The position numbers and the translations under genes were made by a program. DNA of 38,111 nucleotides, taken from assembly GCF_043951855.1 (NCBI RefSeq), contig NZ_JBINJW010000026.1:1-38111 (forward strand). Direction: 5' to 3'. This document shows, one piece after another, positions 23,787 to 32,015 of the stretch. The notes under the pieces are model-generated. The model ran no database searches and was not told the DNA's origin. It saw only the letters and a program-made list of their open reading frames with translations. Numbering within the stretch: position 1 is the stretch's first letter; every line of letters starts with the position of its first letter. Source of the stretch: Proteiniclasticum sp043951855 (GTDB taxonomy: Bacteria > Bacillota > Clostridia > Clostridiales > Clostridiaceae).

Positions 23787-25257
23787 ATTCGAACATTTCC
23801 CGCGCTTCTTTCTGAAGCGCTGCCATTTTCTTCGCATACCAGATATATTTCCTATAATAAAGCTGATATTCCTCATGATTCTCGTTCGTGCATCTCATGG
23901 TTTCTCTATGCCCTTGCGCCTTCAGACCCTCTGGTTCATGATCCAGAAGCACGGCGCCCAGGCAGCTGCTGTCTGCGGCATCAGATATCTCAATATCCCG
24001 CCCGAAAACATCGGAAAGGATTCCGGTCCACACCGCACTTTCAAGAAATCCCCCTGAAGCGATGATTGTGGTGCTGTCTCCGGATAATGCAGTAAGCATT
24101 TCCCATACTTCCCTGAGATTGAAAACCATACCTTCCACTGCAGACCGGATCAGATGGTCCCTCCCATGAAAAGCGCTAAGACCAATGAAGGAGGCATTTA
24201 GTCTTCCATCCCAGTGCGGTGCCCTTTCTCCATGAAGATACGGGATGAAGAGCAGCCCCTCACTTCCTTTCGGAATATCCTTAACCCGGTTCTCAAGGTC
24301 CTTATAGATTGTCTCCTCTTCTTCATGAATCGTTCTTCCCAGCCAAGCCAGCACATTACCGCCGTTATTCACTGCTCCACCGATGACCCACTTGTCTTTC
24401 ATGAGATAATAGCAGAAGGTCCTGCCCGCATCATCCAGAACAGGCGCATCCACAGTCATGCGCACCGCTCCGCTGGTGCCTATGGTCACCGTCGTTTCTC
24501 CCCTATGAAGCGCCTGACTTCCAAGGTTCGCAAGACAGCCGTCTGATGCGCCCAGCATGATTTCAAGTTCGGAGGAAAGTCCTGGTTTCTCAAGTATACT
24601 TCTGTTTTCCACAGAGACCTTTTCTGTCACATCCTTAAGCGCAGGCAGAAGCGCTTCGGTGATTCCGGCATGCCTCAGCGCTTCTTCATCCCAGGCCAGA
24701 TTATGAATGTTCAGCATTCCTGTGGCCGAGGCCATGGAATAATCCATGACACACTCTCCCGTGAGATGCATCAGTATATATTCTTTTATGCCCATGATTT
24801 TTCCGGTTTTCTCAAGTAGTCCGGTGTTCTTTCCAATCCACAGCAGCTTGAAGAAAGGACTCATGGGATGGATGGGCGTTCCGGTATTTCTGTAGTGCTT
24901 CAGCCAGTCCTCATTTCTTTTGAACTCTTCCACTTCATTTACAGCCCTGTTGTCTGACCAGATGATGCTTCTCGTAAGAAGTTCATGGTCCTTTCCCATG
25001 AGGATCAGAGAATGCATGGCACTGGAAAAAGAAAGAAGCTCCACCTCTTTCTTCTGACCTGACATGGATAGAAGAATCTCATCCAGGACCCGGTAAAACG
25101 CATTCAGGACCTCCTCCGGATTCTGCTCTGCATAACCCATCTGGTCATGATAGGTCCTTAACCCTTCACTGGACATGGAGACTCTATTGAGATTCTCGTC
25201 ATAGAGCACTGCCTTTATATTTGTGGTGCCAATATCGATCCCGATTTTATATTTCAT
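23785..25257 (-). CDS. FGGY-family carbohydrate kinase, probably gluconokinase
   Basis: FGGY kinases phosphorylate sugars or polyols with ATP. The 490-residue protein has the N-terminal GIDIGTTNIKAVLYD phosphate-binding segment and the GASDGCLANLG turn. The sugar-site motifs MGYAEQNPEEV and AMHSLILM are typical of the gluconate kinase branch. GGAVNNGGNVLAW and the C-terminal IIASGGFLES ATP motif are also seen. Gluconate is the best guess for substrate; xylulose or another polyol is possible. GGGAAG precedes the ATG. It is a single gene with its own promoter (25292-25319) overlapped by an inverted repeat. No gluconate permease is nearby. Confidence 0.85.
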   Translation of the reverse strand: MKYKIGIDIGTTNIKAVLYDENLNRVSMSSEGLRTYHDQMGYAEQNPEEVLNAFYRVLDEILLSMSGQKKEVELLSFSSAMHSLILMGKDHELLTRSIIWSDNRAVNEVEEFKRNEDWLKHYRNTGTPIHPMSPFFKLLWIGKNTGLLEKTGKIMGIKEYILMHLTGECVMDYSMASATGMLNIHNLAWDEEALRHAGITEALLPALKDVTEKVSVENRSILEKPGLSSELEIMLGASDGCLANLGSQALHRGETTVTIGTSGAVRMTVDAPVLDDAGRTFCYYLMKDKWVIGGAVNNGGNVLAWLGRTIHEEEETIYKDLENRVKDIPKGSEGLLFIPYLHGERAPHWDGRLNASFIGLSAFHGRDHLIRSAVEGMVFNLREVWEMLTALSGDSTTIIASGGFLESAVWTGILSDVFGRDIEISDAADSSCLGAVLLDHEPEGLKAQGHRETMRCTNENHEEYQLYYRKYIWYAKKMAALQKEAREMFE

Positions 25258-25291
25258 GCTGCTTCCCTTCTTCTTACAAAACTCTACTTCT

Positions 25292-25319
25292 ATTATGGAT
25301 CATTTTTCCGGAATGTCCA
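25292..25319 (-). promoter_or_regulatory. Promoter of the gluconokinase-like gene
   Basis: On the minus strand TGGACA (25314-25319) and CATAAT (25292-25297) are 16 bases apart; each matches five of six consensus positions. The -35 touches the inverted repeat at 25318-25339. Confidence 0.6.
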
Positions 25320-25339
25320 TTTGCAAAATGCAGCAAATG
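25318..25339. promoter_or_regulatory. Candidate operator at the gluconokinase promoter
   Basis: CATTTGC (25318-25324) and GCAAATG (25333-25339) are perfect 7-bp inverted arms with an 8-base spacer. The repeat abuts and overlaps the -35 box, where a repressor or activator dimer could bind. The regulator is unknown. Confidence 0.45.
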
Positions 25340-25360
25340 AGAAGAAACATGAAAATATCC

Positions 25361-25387
25361 CTGTGCAGCTTTCCTGCACAGGGATAT
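25361..25387 (-). terminator. Terminator of the SH3 amidase gene
   Basis: On the minus strand ATATCCCTG and CAGGGATAT, extended inward by TGCAG/CTGCA, form a long perfect stem with a short loop, followed by TTTTC. It lies 24 bases past the amidase stop. Confidence 0.75.
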
Positions 25388-25411
25388 GAAACTTCATCAC
25401 TACTGATTCAT

Positions 25412-28400
25412 CTACATACCAAAGTATGCTTTGATCTGAGCTGCCAGGGATTTCGCCATGGCTTTCTGGAATACCGGGTCAATGATTTTTGACAGGTCTT
25501 CCGCATTGGACATATATCCGATTTCAGTCAGGACCGATCTCATCTCAGTCTGTCTCAGCACTGCCAGTGTATGACCTGAAATGCTCTGGTCCGTTCCATC
25601 TCTTCTGTTTCTGAATCCCATGGAGATGAAGGACTGTTTCACATATCCTGCCGCATCGATGCTTTCTCTGATGGACGACTCGGATATGCTGGATACCTTG
25701 TAGGATGGATAGATGACAAATGCTCCCTGTGAACTGCTGTCAGGGCTGTAATCATGATGGATACTGAAGAACAGATCTGCATGAGCCTCGTTTGCGATTC
25801 TTGCACGGTCGGCCAGTTCGATGAAGGTATCATTTCCTCTGGTCAGAATGGTCTTGAATCCTGCATTCTTAAGTTCAGCATCCAAAGCCAGGGCATACTG
25901 AAGAACATAGACTTTCTCATATACATACGTTCCATTCAGATTTCCTCTTGCTCCGCTGTCTTTACCGCCATGACCCGCGTCCACAACAATGGTAGGGATC
26001 TTTTCAACATTGATCTCCTTGCTGTAAGTCAGCTTTTCTCCATTGTTTCCGTTCACTTCCACCTTGATGGTGTTCTTTCCGGGGAAGAGATTGTTCCTCT
26101 TGATCAGATATTCATATCCTGTATTGAGATTCTCATCATCCGCACGGGAAATTCCATACTGCGCTGTCCCCTGAGCTCTTCCGTTCAGATATACGCGCAC
26201 ATTCTTAACGCCTGCATCTAATTTGCCGTAGCCGGAAACAAGAATATCCTCATTCTTGTAGTTTACCACATCCATGTGATCCAGCTTGCCTTCGGCTTCA
26301 ATGACCGGTCTATTGTAAGTGAAGCTTACAGAAGTCTTCACCGTGCTTCCATCGGCCATTTTCGCGCTGGTGGTCACCTGATTTGCACCATTGTTGAATC
26401 TGTCTTTCCCGACGATGAGCCTGAACCCGCTGGTTCCTGCATTGGCAAATTCCGGATTGGAAGCAAGGATGTCATCCCTCTTCATATTGATTTCTGCAAC
26501 TCCTATGGTGACACCGTTGATGATGATATCAACCTGCTTCACGGAGTCATTTGTCAGCACATACCCCTTCACAGTGACATCCGCATACTCCAGTGTTCCT
26601 GAAGGTCCTTCAATCTTAATGATGGAATCGGATTCGGAAGGTTCTTCCGTCACCGGTGGTGTATCCGGGCCAGATACCTTTGTGAGGTAGTCGATGGAAA
26701 CATATCCGGTCCTGCCGCTGTAGGTGACCTGAGCCCAGCTTCCTTCGATCTTTTCGATGGTCAGCTTCGTTCCCTGAGGAATGGTCAGGATGATGCCGTA
26801 GTTTGTTCCAGGACCGCTTCTGAGATTAAGATTATATGTGTTTTCACGAATATCCTCATCTGCAGGTACTTCCACTTCCGGTTCATCATAAGGACTCATA
26901 TAGTTCTGTGAAGCATATCCCACATAACCGTTATAGGTAAGTTTTCCCCATTTGCCGGTAAAAGACTCCACTGTTACGATGGTTCCCTTAGGAAGCACCG
27001 TCAGTACCGTTGAAGTTCCATCCGGCTCTGCTCTCAAGTTGAGATTCCCTGTGATGATCATCTTGCTGTTCACAACAACAGGTTCCTCAGGAGTTGGCTC
27101 CGGGGTGGGTTCTGGAGTCGGTTCAGGTGTTGGGGTCGGCGTTGGCTCCGGTGTTGGAGTAGGCTCCGGTGTCGGCGTCGGCTCCGGTGTTGGCGTCGGC
27201 TCCGGTGTTGGAGTAGGTTCTGGAGTCGGTGCAGGTTCCACCGTCAGCTTCTTGAGATATGCTGCCGAGGAATAACCGGTTCTGCCGTTATAGATCAGTT
27301 TCGCCCAGCCTCCACTTTCACTTAATACTGTCACCTTGCTTCCTTTCGGAATGGTGAGGAGAATTGTCGCTGAAATACTTCCTGAACTTCTCATATTGAG
27401 GTTTTCAGTGGTTTCTCTATAATCGTTGGAAGGTTCAGGTGTTGGGGTTGGTGCCGGGGTCGGTGCCGATGTGGATACTTTGGACAGATAGTTCGTCGAA
27501 ACATATCCGGTCTTTCCACCATAGCTGACCTTTGCCCAGGTCCCTGAAACACTCTGTACGGTGAGTTTTGTACCTTTCGGAATAACGCCCAGCACACTGC
27601 TTGTGATGGAGCTTGCGCTTCTGAAATTGAGATTCGCCGTGGTCTGCCTCACGTCATTTTCAACACTTGCAGGTGGTTCTGGTGTTGGTGCCGGTGCTGG
27701 AGTAGTTGTTGAAACGGTAGTCAGATAGCTGGTGGAAACATATCCGGTCTTTCCGCCATAGGTGACCTTCGCCCAGCCTCCACTCTGACTTAATACTGTG
27801 ACTGTGGTATTCCTTGGAATTGTCAATATAATACTGTTATTAGTCCCTGCCCCGGATCTCATATTGAGATTCGCCGTGGTCTTTCTGATATCTGTACCAG
27901 ACTCAGGCGCTGTATTTTCAGGCTGCGTCGGCGTTGATGTAGTCACTGTTTTAAGATAGTTTGTGGAAACATATCCGGTCTTTCCACTGTAACTGACCTT
28001 TGCCCAGGAACCTGAAACAGACTGTACGGTCACAGTGGTTCCCTTAGGTATGGTGAGCAGAATGGAGTTTGAAAGGCTTGCACCGCTTCTCATATTGAGA
28101 TTCGCTGTGGTTTCTCTCTTATCCGTGGTCGTGCTCGGTGCAGTCGGTGCAGCAGCTGCTGTTGCAGAAAATGACACATAGGACGGATTTGCGCTGATGT
28201 ACAGTCCATTGGACAGTTTATACATCTCTTTTCCATCTACGGAATGCTTTTCTGTGACCTGGAGTGTTGTGCCCTTGCTATATGTTCTTGCCTTTGCATT
28301 CCAGTCAGGACCGTTGTATGCCCATAAAGAATATGCAGTGACTGTAAGATTTCCTGTCTGAGTATTGATTACTGCCGCTTCTACAACTGTATCGATCATA

Positions 28401-28486
28401 TTCATCGGTAAAGCCGTAGCGGAAAGACTCATCACTAAGGCAATACTAGTATGCAACAATACTTTTTTTGCTCGTTTGCTTAACAT
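25412..28486 (-). CDS. Secreted multi-SH3 N-acetylmuramoyl-L-alanine amidase
   Basis: The 1024-residue secreted hydrolase cuts the amide bond between MurNAc and the stem peptide. A signal peptide spans about residues 1-37. One divergent SH3-like module (about 44-105) and four typical SH3b modules (about 124-180, 200-256, 278-334, 355-412) follow, each with an NLNMRSG-type start. A Thr-Pro-Glu linker (about 417-466) leads to two more SH3b modules (about 475-535 and 545-605). Two Ig-like or adhesin-like segments (about 620-725 and 735-825) come next. The Amidase_3 domain (about 830-1024) has its zinc ligands H839 (DAGHGG), E857 and H910 (SIHHD), and catalytic E988 (LTEIGYMSN). It is a single gene with its own promoter and terminator. 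It could act in cell separation, and FtsEX control is possible but unproven. Confidence 0.94.
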   Translation of the reverse strand: MLSKRAKKVLLHTSIALVMSLSATALPMNMIDTVVEAAVINTQTGNLTVTAYSLWAYNGPDWNAKARTYSKGTTLQVTEKHSVDGKEMYKLSNGLYISANPSYVSFSATAAAAPTAPSTTTDKRETTANLNMRSGASLSNSILLTIPKGTTVTVQSVSGSWAKVSYSGKTGYVSTNYLKTVTTSTPTQPENTAPESGTDIRKTTANLNMRSGAGTNNSIILTIPRNTTVTVLSQSGGWAKVTYGGKTGYVSTSYLTTVSTTTPAPAPTPEPPASVENDVRQTTANLNFRSASSITSSVLGVIPKGTKLTVQSVSGTWAKVSYGGKTGYVSTNYLSKVSTSAPTPAPTPTPEPSNDYRETTENLNMRSSGSISATILLTIPKGSKVTVLSESGGWAKLIYNGRTGYSSAAYLKKLTVEPAPTPEPTPTPEPTPTPEPTPTPEPTPTPEPTPTPTPEPTPEPTPEPTPEEPVVVNSKMIITGNLNLRAEPDGTSTVLTVLPKGTIVTVESFTGKWGKLTYNGYVGYASQNYMSPYDEPEVEVPADEDIRENTYNLNLRSGPGTNYGIILTIPQGTKLTIEKIEGSWAQVTYSGRTGYVSIDYLTKVSGPDTPPVTEEPSESDSIIKIEGPSGTLEYADVTVKGYVLTNDSVKQVDIIINGVTIGVAEINMKRDDILASNPEFANAGTSGFRLIVGKDRFNNGANQVTTSAKMADGSTVKTSVSFTYNRPVIEAEGKLDHMDVVNYKNEDILVSGYGKLDAGVKNVRVYLNGRAQGTAQYGISRADDENLNTGYEYLIKRNNLFPGKNTIKVEVNGNNGEKLTYSKEINVEKIPTIVVDAGHGGKDSGARGNLNGTYVYEKVYVLQYALALDAELKNAGFKTILTRGNDTFIELADRARIANEAHADLFFSIHHDYSPDSSSQGAFVIYPSYKVSSISESSIRESIDAAGYVKQSFISMGFRNRRDGTDQSISGHTLAVLRQTEMRSVLTEIGYMSNAEDLSKIIDPVFQKAMAKSLAAQIKAYFGM
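27090..27236. repeat. 18-bp tandem minisatellite inside the amidase gene
   Basis: Units starting GGCTCCGGTGT repeat every 18 bases at 27144, 27162, 27180 and 27198, with degenerate units on both sides. They encode repeated TPTPEP on the minus strand. The length is a multiple of three, so gain or loss of units would keep the frame. Confidence 0.85.
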
Positions 28487-28529
28487 AATCTACTCCTTTC
28501 ATACTAAAATTATTCAATGTCTACCTAAT

Positions 28530-28557
28530 GTTATAATTAATTCATAAGTTCTGTCAA
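28530..28557 (-). promoter_or_regulatory. Promoter of the SH3 amidase gene
   Basis: On the minus strand a perfect TTGACA (28552-28557) and TATAAC (28530-28535) are 16 bases apart, about 44 bases before the ATG. AAAGGAG follows as ribosome site. This is one of the two best promoters in the window. Confidence 0.75.
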
Positions 28558-28609
28558 TTGATTAAGCTTCATTAAAAATATTTCACATTTCACCTGTTAA
28601 AATCAGACA

Positions 28610-30919
28610 TTAGTTCTGATTTTTCCAGTCCCATAACGGCTGCCATTCCTCCGGCAGAAGATGTTTATACTGTGCCCAGGAATAACGCAGATCCATCAGA
28701 AGAACAAGCCCCTGATCCGTTTCAGAACGGATCACTCTTCCAGCCGCCTGCAGGACTCGGTTGATCCCAGGATAAATATAGGCATACTCGAAGCCCAGAT
28801 TATCTCTGGCGAAATAATCTCGGATCAGATCCCTTTCATAGGACACCTGAGGATAGCCTACGCCGACAACTGAAGTTCCAATGAGCGCATCACCCGCAAG
28901 ATCGATTCCCTCAGAAAATATCCCGCCTAATACCATGAATGCCACAAAACTCTTCTCTCTTTCCACATAAAACAGTGACAGCACTTCTCCTCGTTCTTTT
29001 TCACCTAAACTTGGTTCCTGTATATAAGTTTCAAAGCACTCTCCGTACTTTTCCATGAATATTTCATGAACATCACGCATATATTTATAGGACGGGAAAA
29101 AGGCGATATAGTTTCCTTTTTTACTGCTCATCATTTTATAAATGTTTTCACTGATACCAGTAAAACTTTCTTCTCTTTTTCTGTATCTCGTATCGATGCT
29201 TCTGTCCAGATAGACCTTGAGATTCTCCTTTGGAAAAGGAGACCCCAGTGTTTTTCTGTAATCCTCCTCTTCTCCTCCAAGCACATCAAAATAGTAGCTC
29301 ATAGGTGACAAAGTGGCGGAGAACAGAATGGAAGCCTTGGCTCTTTTGAACACATCGATGAGAATATCTCTTGGATAGACGCAGAAAAGCTTGATGATCA
29401 CATTGGCTCCGCTGTTTTCCTCATAGGTCACATATCCGTCATTATAGATTTCAGCTATATTAAGGAAGCCGTTCACCGCAAAGAAGAGATCCAGTATCTT
29501 ATCCCGTCCTTCAAAATCTTCTCTGACTTCCTTCTGGAAGATCTCAAAAGCCATGAGAAAATCCTTGAGGGTGAAGATCAGATCGTCGGAAACACCGAAG
29601 TAGTGCTGCTTTCCCTCTTTCTCCTCCAGCACTTTTCTCATCTCTATGAACTTCTTGTTGAGCTTTGTCAAGGAGCGCTTGAGATACGAGAATTTCTCCC
29701 CGGCCTTTTTCGCTTCCATGACCATGTCCTTCGTCAGCACAGCGGAGTACATGTCTCTTGATCTGTCCACAAGATTGTGGGCTTCATCCACAAGAAATAT
29801 ATAGTTTTCCCGTACATCCATAAAGAATCTTCTTAAGTAGACCCTGGGATCGAACACATAGTTGTAATCACAGATGATGAGATCACTGAAATAGGAAAGG
29901 TCTAAAGAAAGCTCAAAGGGACAGACTCTGTACTTCCTGGCATAGGAGATGATCATCTCTTTGGAGTAGCTTCTCTCATTCTTCAGAATATCCAGTATGC
30001 ATTCATTGATCCGGTCATAATGTCCTTCTGCAAAAGTGCATTGATCGGGATTGCAGTTCACTTCATCATTAAGACAGACCTTTTCCTTACTGGTGATGGT
30101 GAGAAACTTCACGCTCCCGCCTTTGTTTTTTATGATTTCAACTGCTTCTTCCGCCACAGTCTTCAATGTCCCCTTGGCTGTGAGATAAAAGATCCGGTCC
30201 GCTTCCCCTTCTCCTATGGCTTTCACTGCCGGAAACAGGGTGGATATGGTTTTTCCGATACCTGTAGGCGCTTTTGCAAAAAGCTTTCCCCCTTGCCTGA
30301 CCGTCCGATACACATCCACAGCCAGATCTCTCTGGCCTGTTCTGTAATTCAGGAAAGGAAACTGAAGCTTCTTTAAGGATTCATTTCTCTCCTTCTTCCA
30401 CCTGGCATCTTCTCTCACATATTTCAGGTATTCTTCAATGGTTTCACTTACATAGGTTTTCAGCTCTTCATAGCTGCAGGTTCTTTCGAAGGTTTTGGAT
30501 ACCTCTGTATCCAGATTGAAATAGGTAAGCAGCAGCAGAATATTCTCCGTCTTATGCTCTTCCATGTACATGAACCCATAGAACATCACCTGAGCCCAGT
30601 AGAGCCTGTTGAAGTCTTCGTCCACATCTTCCAGTGGCGCATAGGTGGATTTGATTTCCTCAATATACCTGCCTCTGACCATGCCGTCCGCTCTTCCATC
30701 CACTGTGAACCTTATATCATCAAACAGAATCTCATATTTCAGATACTGTTCCTTTTCATAGGACGAGTCTTCTTTTTGTCTTTGCTTCTGAATCTTCACA
30801 TGAGCGCGGGTTCCTTCTTCCATTCTCTGAGGACTTGCACCCATGGTGGAGGAAACGATGTCCCCATATCGATGCACGAATTCTATTATATTCCTAACGG
30901 ATATCTTTATATCAATCAT
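28610..30919 (-). CDS. PD-(D/E)XK nuclease fused to XPD/DinG-type DNA helicase
   Basis: The 769-residue protein joins two activities. Residues 1-170 look like a RecB/Cas4-type nuclease: EEGTRAH (H40), VDGRADG (D77) and EEIKST (E88, K90). The rest is a superfamily 2 helicase of the Rad3/XPD/DinG group (COG1199-like), with Walker A APTGIGKT (217-224), four cysteines C282, C289, C294 and C333 placed as in the iron-sulfur domain, DEAH (378-381), a SATLSP motif and a C-terminal QAAGRVIRS motif. It should unwind and probably cut DNA, most likely in repair. The same fusion is known in Firmicutes, but its substrate is unclear. The start has a poor ribosome site (GGGG five bases upstream). TATAAT boxes lie 30-50 bases upstream without a clear -35. 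Confidence 0.88.
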   Translation of the reverse strand: MIDIKISVRNIIEFVHRYGDIVSSTMGASPQRMEEGTRAHVKIQKQRQKEDSSYEKEQYLKYEILFDDIRFTVDGRADGMVRGRYIEEIKSTYAPLEDVDEDFNRLYWAQVMFYGFMYMEEHKTENILLLLTYFNLDTEVSKTFERTCSYEELKTYVSETIEEYLKYVREDARWKKERNESLKKLQFPFLNYRTGQRDLAVDVYRTVRQGGKLFAKAPTGIGKTISTLFPAVKAIGEGEADRIFYLTAKGTLKTVAEEAVEIIKNKGGSVKFLTITSKEKVCLNDEVNCNPDQCTFAEGHYDRINECILDILKNERSYSKEMIISYARKYRVCPFELSLDLSYFSDLIICDYNYVFDPRVYLRRFFMDVRENYIFLVDEAHNLVDRSRDMYSAVLTKDMVMEAKKAGEKFSYLKRSLTKLNKKFIEMRKVLEEKEGKQHYFGVSDDLIFTLKDFLMAFEIFQKEVREDFEGRDKILDLFFAVNGFLNIAEIYNDGYVTYEENSGANVIIKLFCVYPRDILIDVFKRAKASILFSATLSPMSYYFDVLGGEEEDYRKTLGSPFPKENLKVYLDRSIDTRYRKREESFTGISENIYKMMSSKKGNYIAFFPSYKYMRDVHEIFMEKYGECFETYIQEPSLGEKERGEVLSLFYVEREKSFVAFMVLGGIFSEGIDLAGDALIGTSVVGVGYPQVSYERDLIRDYFARDNLGFEYAYIYPGINRVLQAAGRVIRSETDQGLVLLMDLRYSWAQYKHLLPEEWQPLWDWKNQN

Positions 30920-31043
30920 AATAACCCCAAGCTTGTTTCTATCGTTTACATTATAAGAATTATACCACTAAATAGCTATGAATACAGTCTGGAATTGAAC
31001 AATGTCTACCTGCGTCTCATCTATGAATCACGATGAGCAGGAA

Positions 31044-31076
31044 GCAGAAAAGTCCCTTTCGGGACTCTTCTTCTGC
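31044..31076 (-). terminator. Terminator after yvrJ
   Basis: AGTCCC and GGGACT form a stem with a GAAA-type loop, extended by GCAGAA/TTCTGC. On the minus strand a short TTTTC follows the inner stem. It lies between yvrJ and the helicase gene. Confidence 0.55.
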
Positions 31077-31111
31077 ATACTGCTATGCACTCTTTCATTT
31101 TTTCCGCTTTG

Positions 31112-31255
31112 CTACAGTGATTTTTCTAGTGCGCCGCTGAGCTTGTTAATGCTGATCGTCAGGTTCTCCATCTTGCCTTCGATCCTGGTCAGAAGATAGA
31201 TGGCAATGACCATGGGAAACCCGATATTGGCACAGGCATCAATCAGTACTTCCAT
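31112..31255 (-). CDS. yvrJ: YvrJ family small membrane protein
   Basis: This 47-residue protein starts MEVLIDACANIGFPMVIAIYLL and continues with TRIEGKMENLTISINKL, which is the YvrJ family pattern: one membrane segment (about 7-22) followed by a short charged helix. The function is unknown; the family often travels with DUF1659 and DUF2922. GGGGTGAG lies at a good distance before the ATG, and a hairpin (31261-31294) can pair with it. The DUF1836 gene ends 50 bases upstream on the same strand, and a terminator follows, so the two are probably one operon. Confidence 0.85.
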   Translation of the reverse strand: MEVLIDACANIGFPMVIAIYLLTRIEGKMENLTISINKLSGALEKSL

Positions 31256-31260
31256 ATTTC

Positions 31261-31294
31261 TCACCCCATAGCTAACTATGCATGCAATGGGTGA
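31261..31294 (-). promoter_or_regulatory. Hairpin covering the yvrJ ribosome site
   Basis: On the minus strand TCACCCAT pairs with ATGGGGTGA (one bulged G), with an inner ATAG/CTAT stem. The right arm contains the GGGGTGAG ribosome site of yvrJ. Translation could be held low until something opens the stem. Confidence 0.45.
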
Positions 31295-31305
31295 AGCAGC
31301 GAAAT

Positions 31306-31884
31306 CTAGTTGATCAGTTCCTTGGCTGTATTCTTGATGAAGCTGGCTTTTGCCACCAGCGCCAGAACAGAAATGAAAACAAAAATTCTTTCCTTGTCCT
31401 CTTCCCTGATATTGAGCTCATCCACATATCCTCGTAGTTTCTTTTCATCGATAATGAGGTTGGACGTGGATTTAGCCTGATTCTTCTGGATTTCATAGAA
31501 AAGTTCATAGGCTGTTTCCCAGGAGATGATATCATCCTCACGATTGTTGATGTCATTGAAAGCGAGATTGAACACCTTCTTGATCTCTTCCGTACTGAGT
31601 ACAGGTCGCATGTAGCTCACGAAAACCAGCTGGATCAGATGGATATTCGTATATCCTTTCTTTTTCCCCTGATGAGGTTTGGCGATGACATCGCTTTTGA
31701 TATAATTCTGTATGATATTGATGGTGTAGGTCTCGTCATTGAACAAGTCTTCCAGAAACTCGATGACCTGAGACAAGAATAGATCGTATTTGGGGAAATC
31801 CTTCAAAGGCAGCGTACTGCTCTTGGCTTTCACCTTTACAGAATCCTCAATACTGATCGCTGTAGGATCATTCTGTTCACTCAT
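31306..31884 (-). CDS. DUF1836 protein, probable HTH regulator
   Basis: The 192-residue protein matches DUF1836, with FPKYDLFLSQVIEFLEDLF, a YTINIIQNYIKSDVIAKP segment that reads like a MerR-type helix-turn-helix, and HLIQLVFVSYMRPVLSTEEIKKVFNLAFND. A C-terminal hydrophobic helix (about 163-185) could be membrane-associated. The family is thought to be DNA-binding, but its targets are not known. It is preceded by a near-consensus promoter (31921-31949). The ribosome site is AAGGATG, somewhat weak. yvrJ lies just downstream. Confidence 0.88.
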   Translation of the reverse strand: MSEQNDPTAISIEDSVKVKAKSSTLPLKDFPKYDLFLSQVIEFLEDLFNDETYTINIIQNYIKSDVIAKPHQGKKKGYTNIHLIQLVFVSYMRPVLSTEEIKKVFNLAFNDINNREDDIISWETAYELFYEIQKNQAKSTSNLIIDEKKLRGYVDELNIREEDKERIFVFISVLALVAKASFIKNTAKELIN

Positions 31885-31920
31885 ACATTCACATCCTTAT
31901 TTAACACTTACTTTAACTTT

Positions 31921-31949
31921 ATTATATGTTAATAAATACCATATATCAA
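31921..31949 (-). promoter_or_regulatory. Strong promoter of DUF1836-yvrJ
   Basis: On the minus strand TTGATA (31944-31949) and TATAAT (31921-31926) are exactly 17 bases apart: five of six and six of six consensus matches. It lies about 37 bases upstream of the start codon. Confidence 0.75.
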
Positions 31950-32015
31950 ACATTTTCAGTGTTCTTCCTGTTTATCTGATGCTTTTATCACATTTGCATT
32001 TTCCGGCTCATGCAC

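Noticed and set aside
26952..27275. Plus-strand open frame encoding long GVGSGVG repeats
   Set aside because: It is the reverse reading of the Thr-Pro-Glu minisatellite inside the amidase gene. It has no ribosome site, and the amidase frame is clearly real.
27240..28160. Regularly spaced DNA similarity resembling a repeat array
   Set aside because: The similarity is between SH3b coding modules with variable linkers. There are no identical direct repeats with unique spacers, so it is not a CRISPR array.
30554..31036. Plus-strand open frame over the helicase start and the following gap
   Set aside because: Mostly antisense to the helicase N terminus, with no ribosome site or recognisable domain. 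The gap itself holds helicase -10 boxes and the yvrJ terminator.
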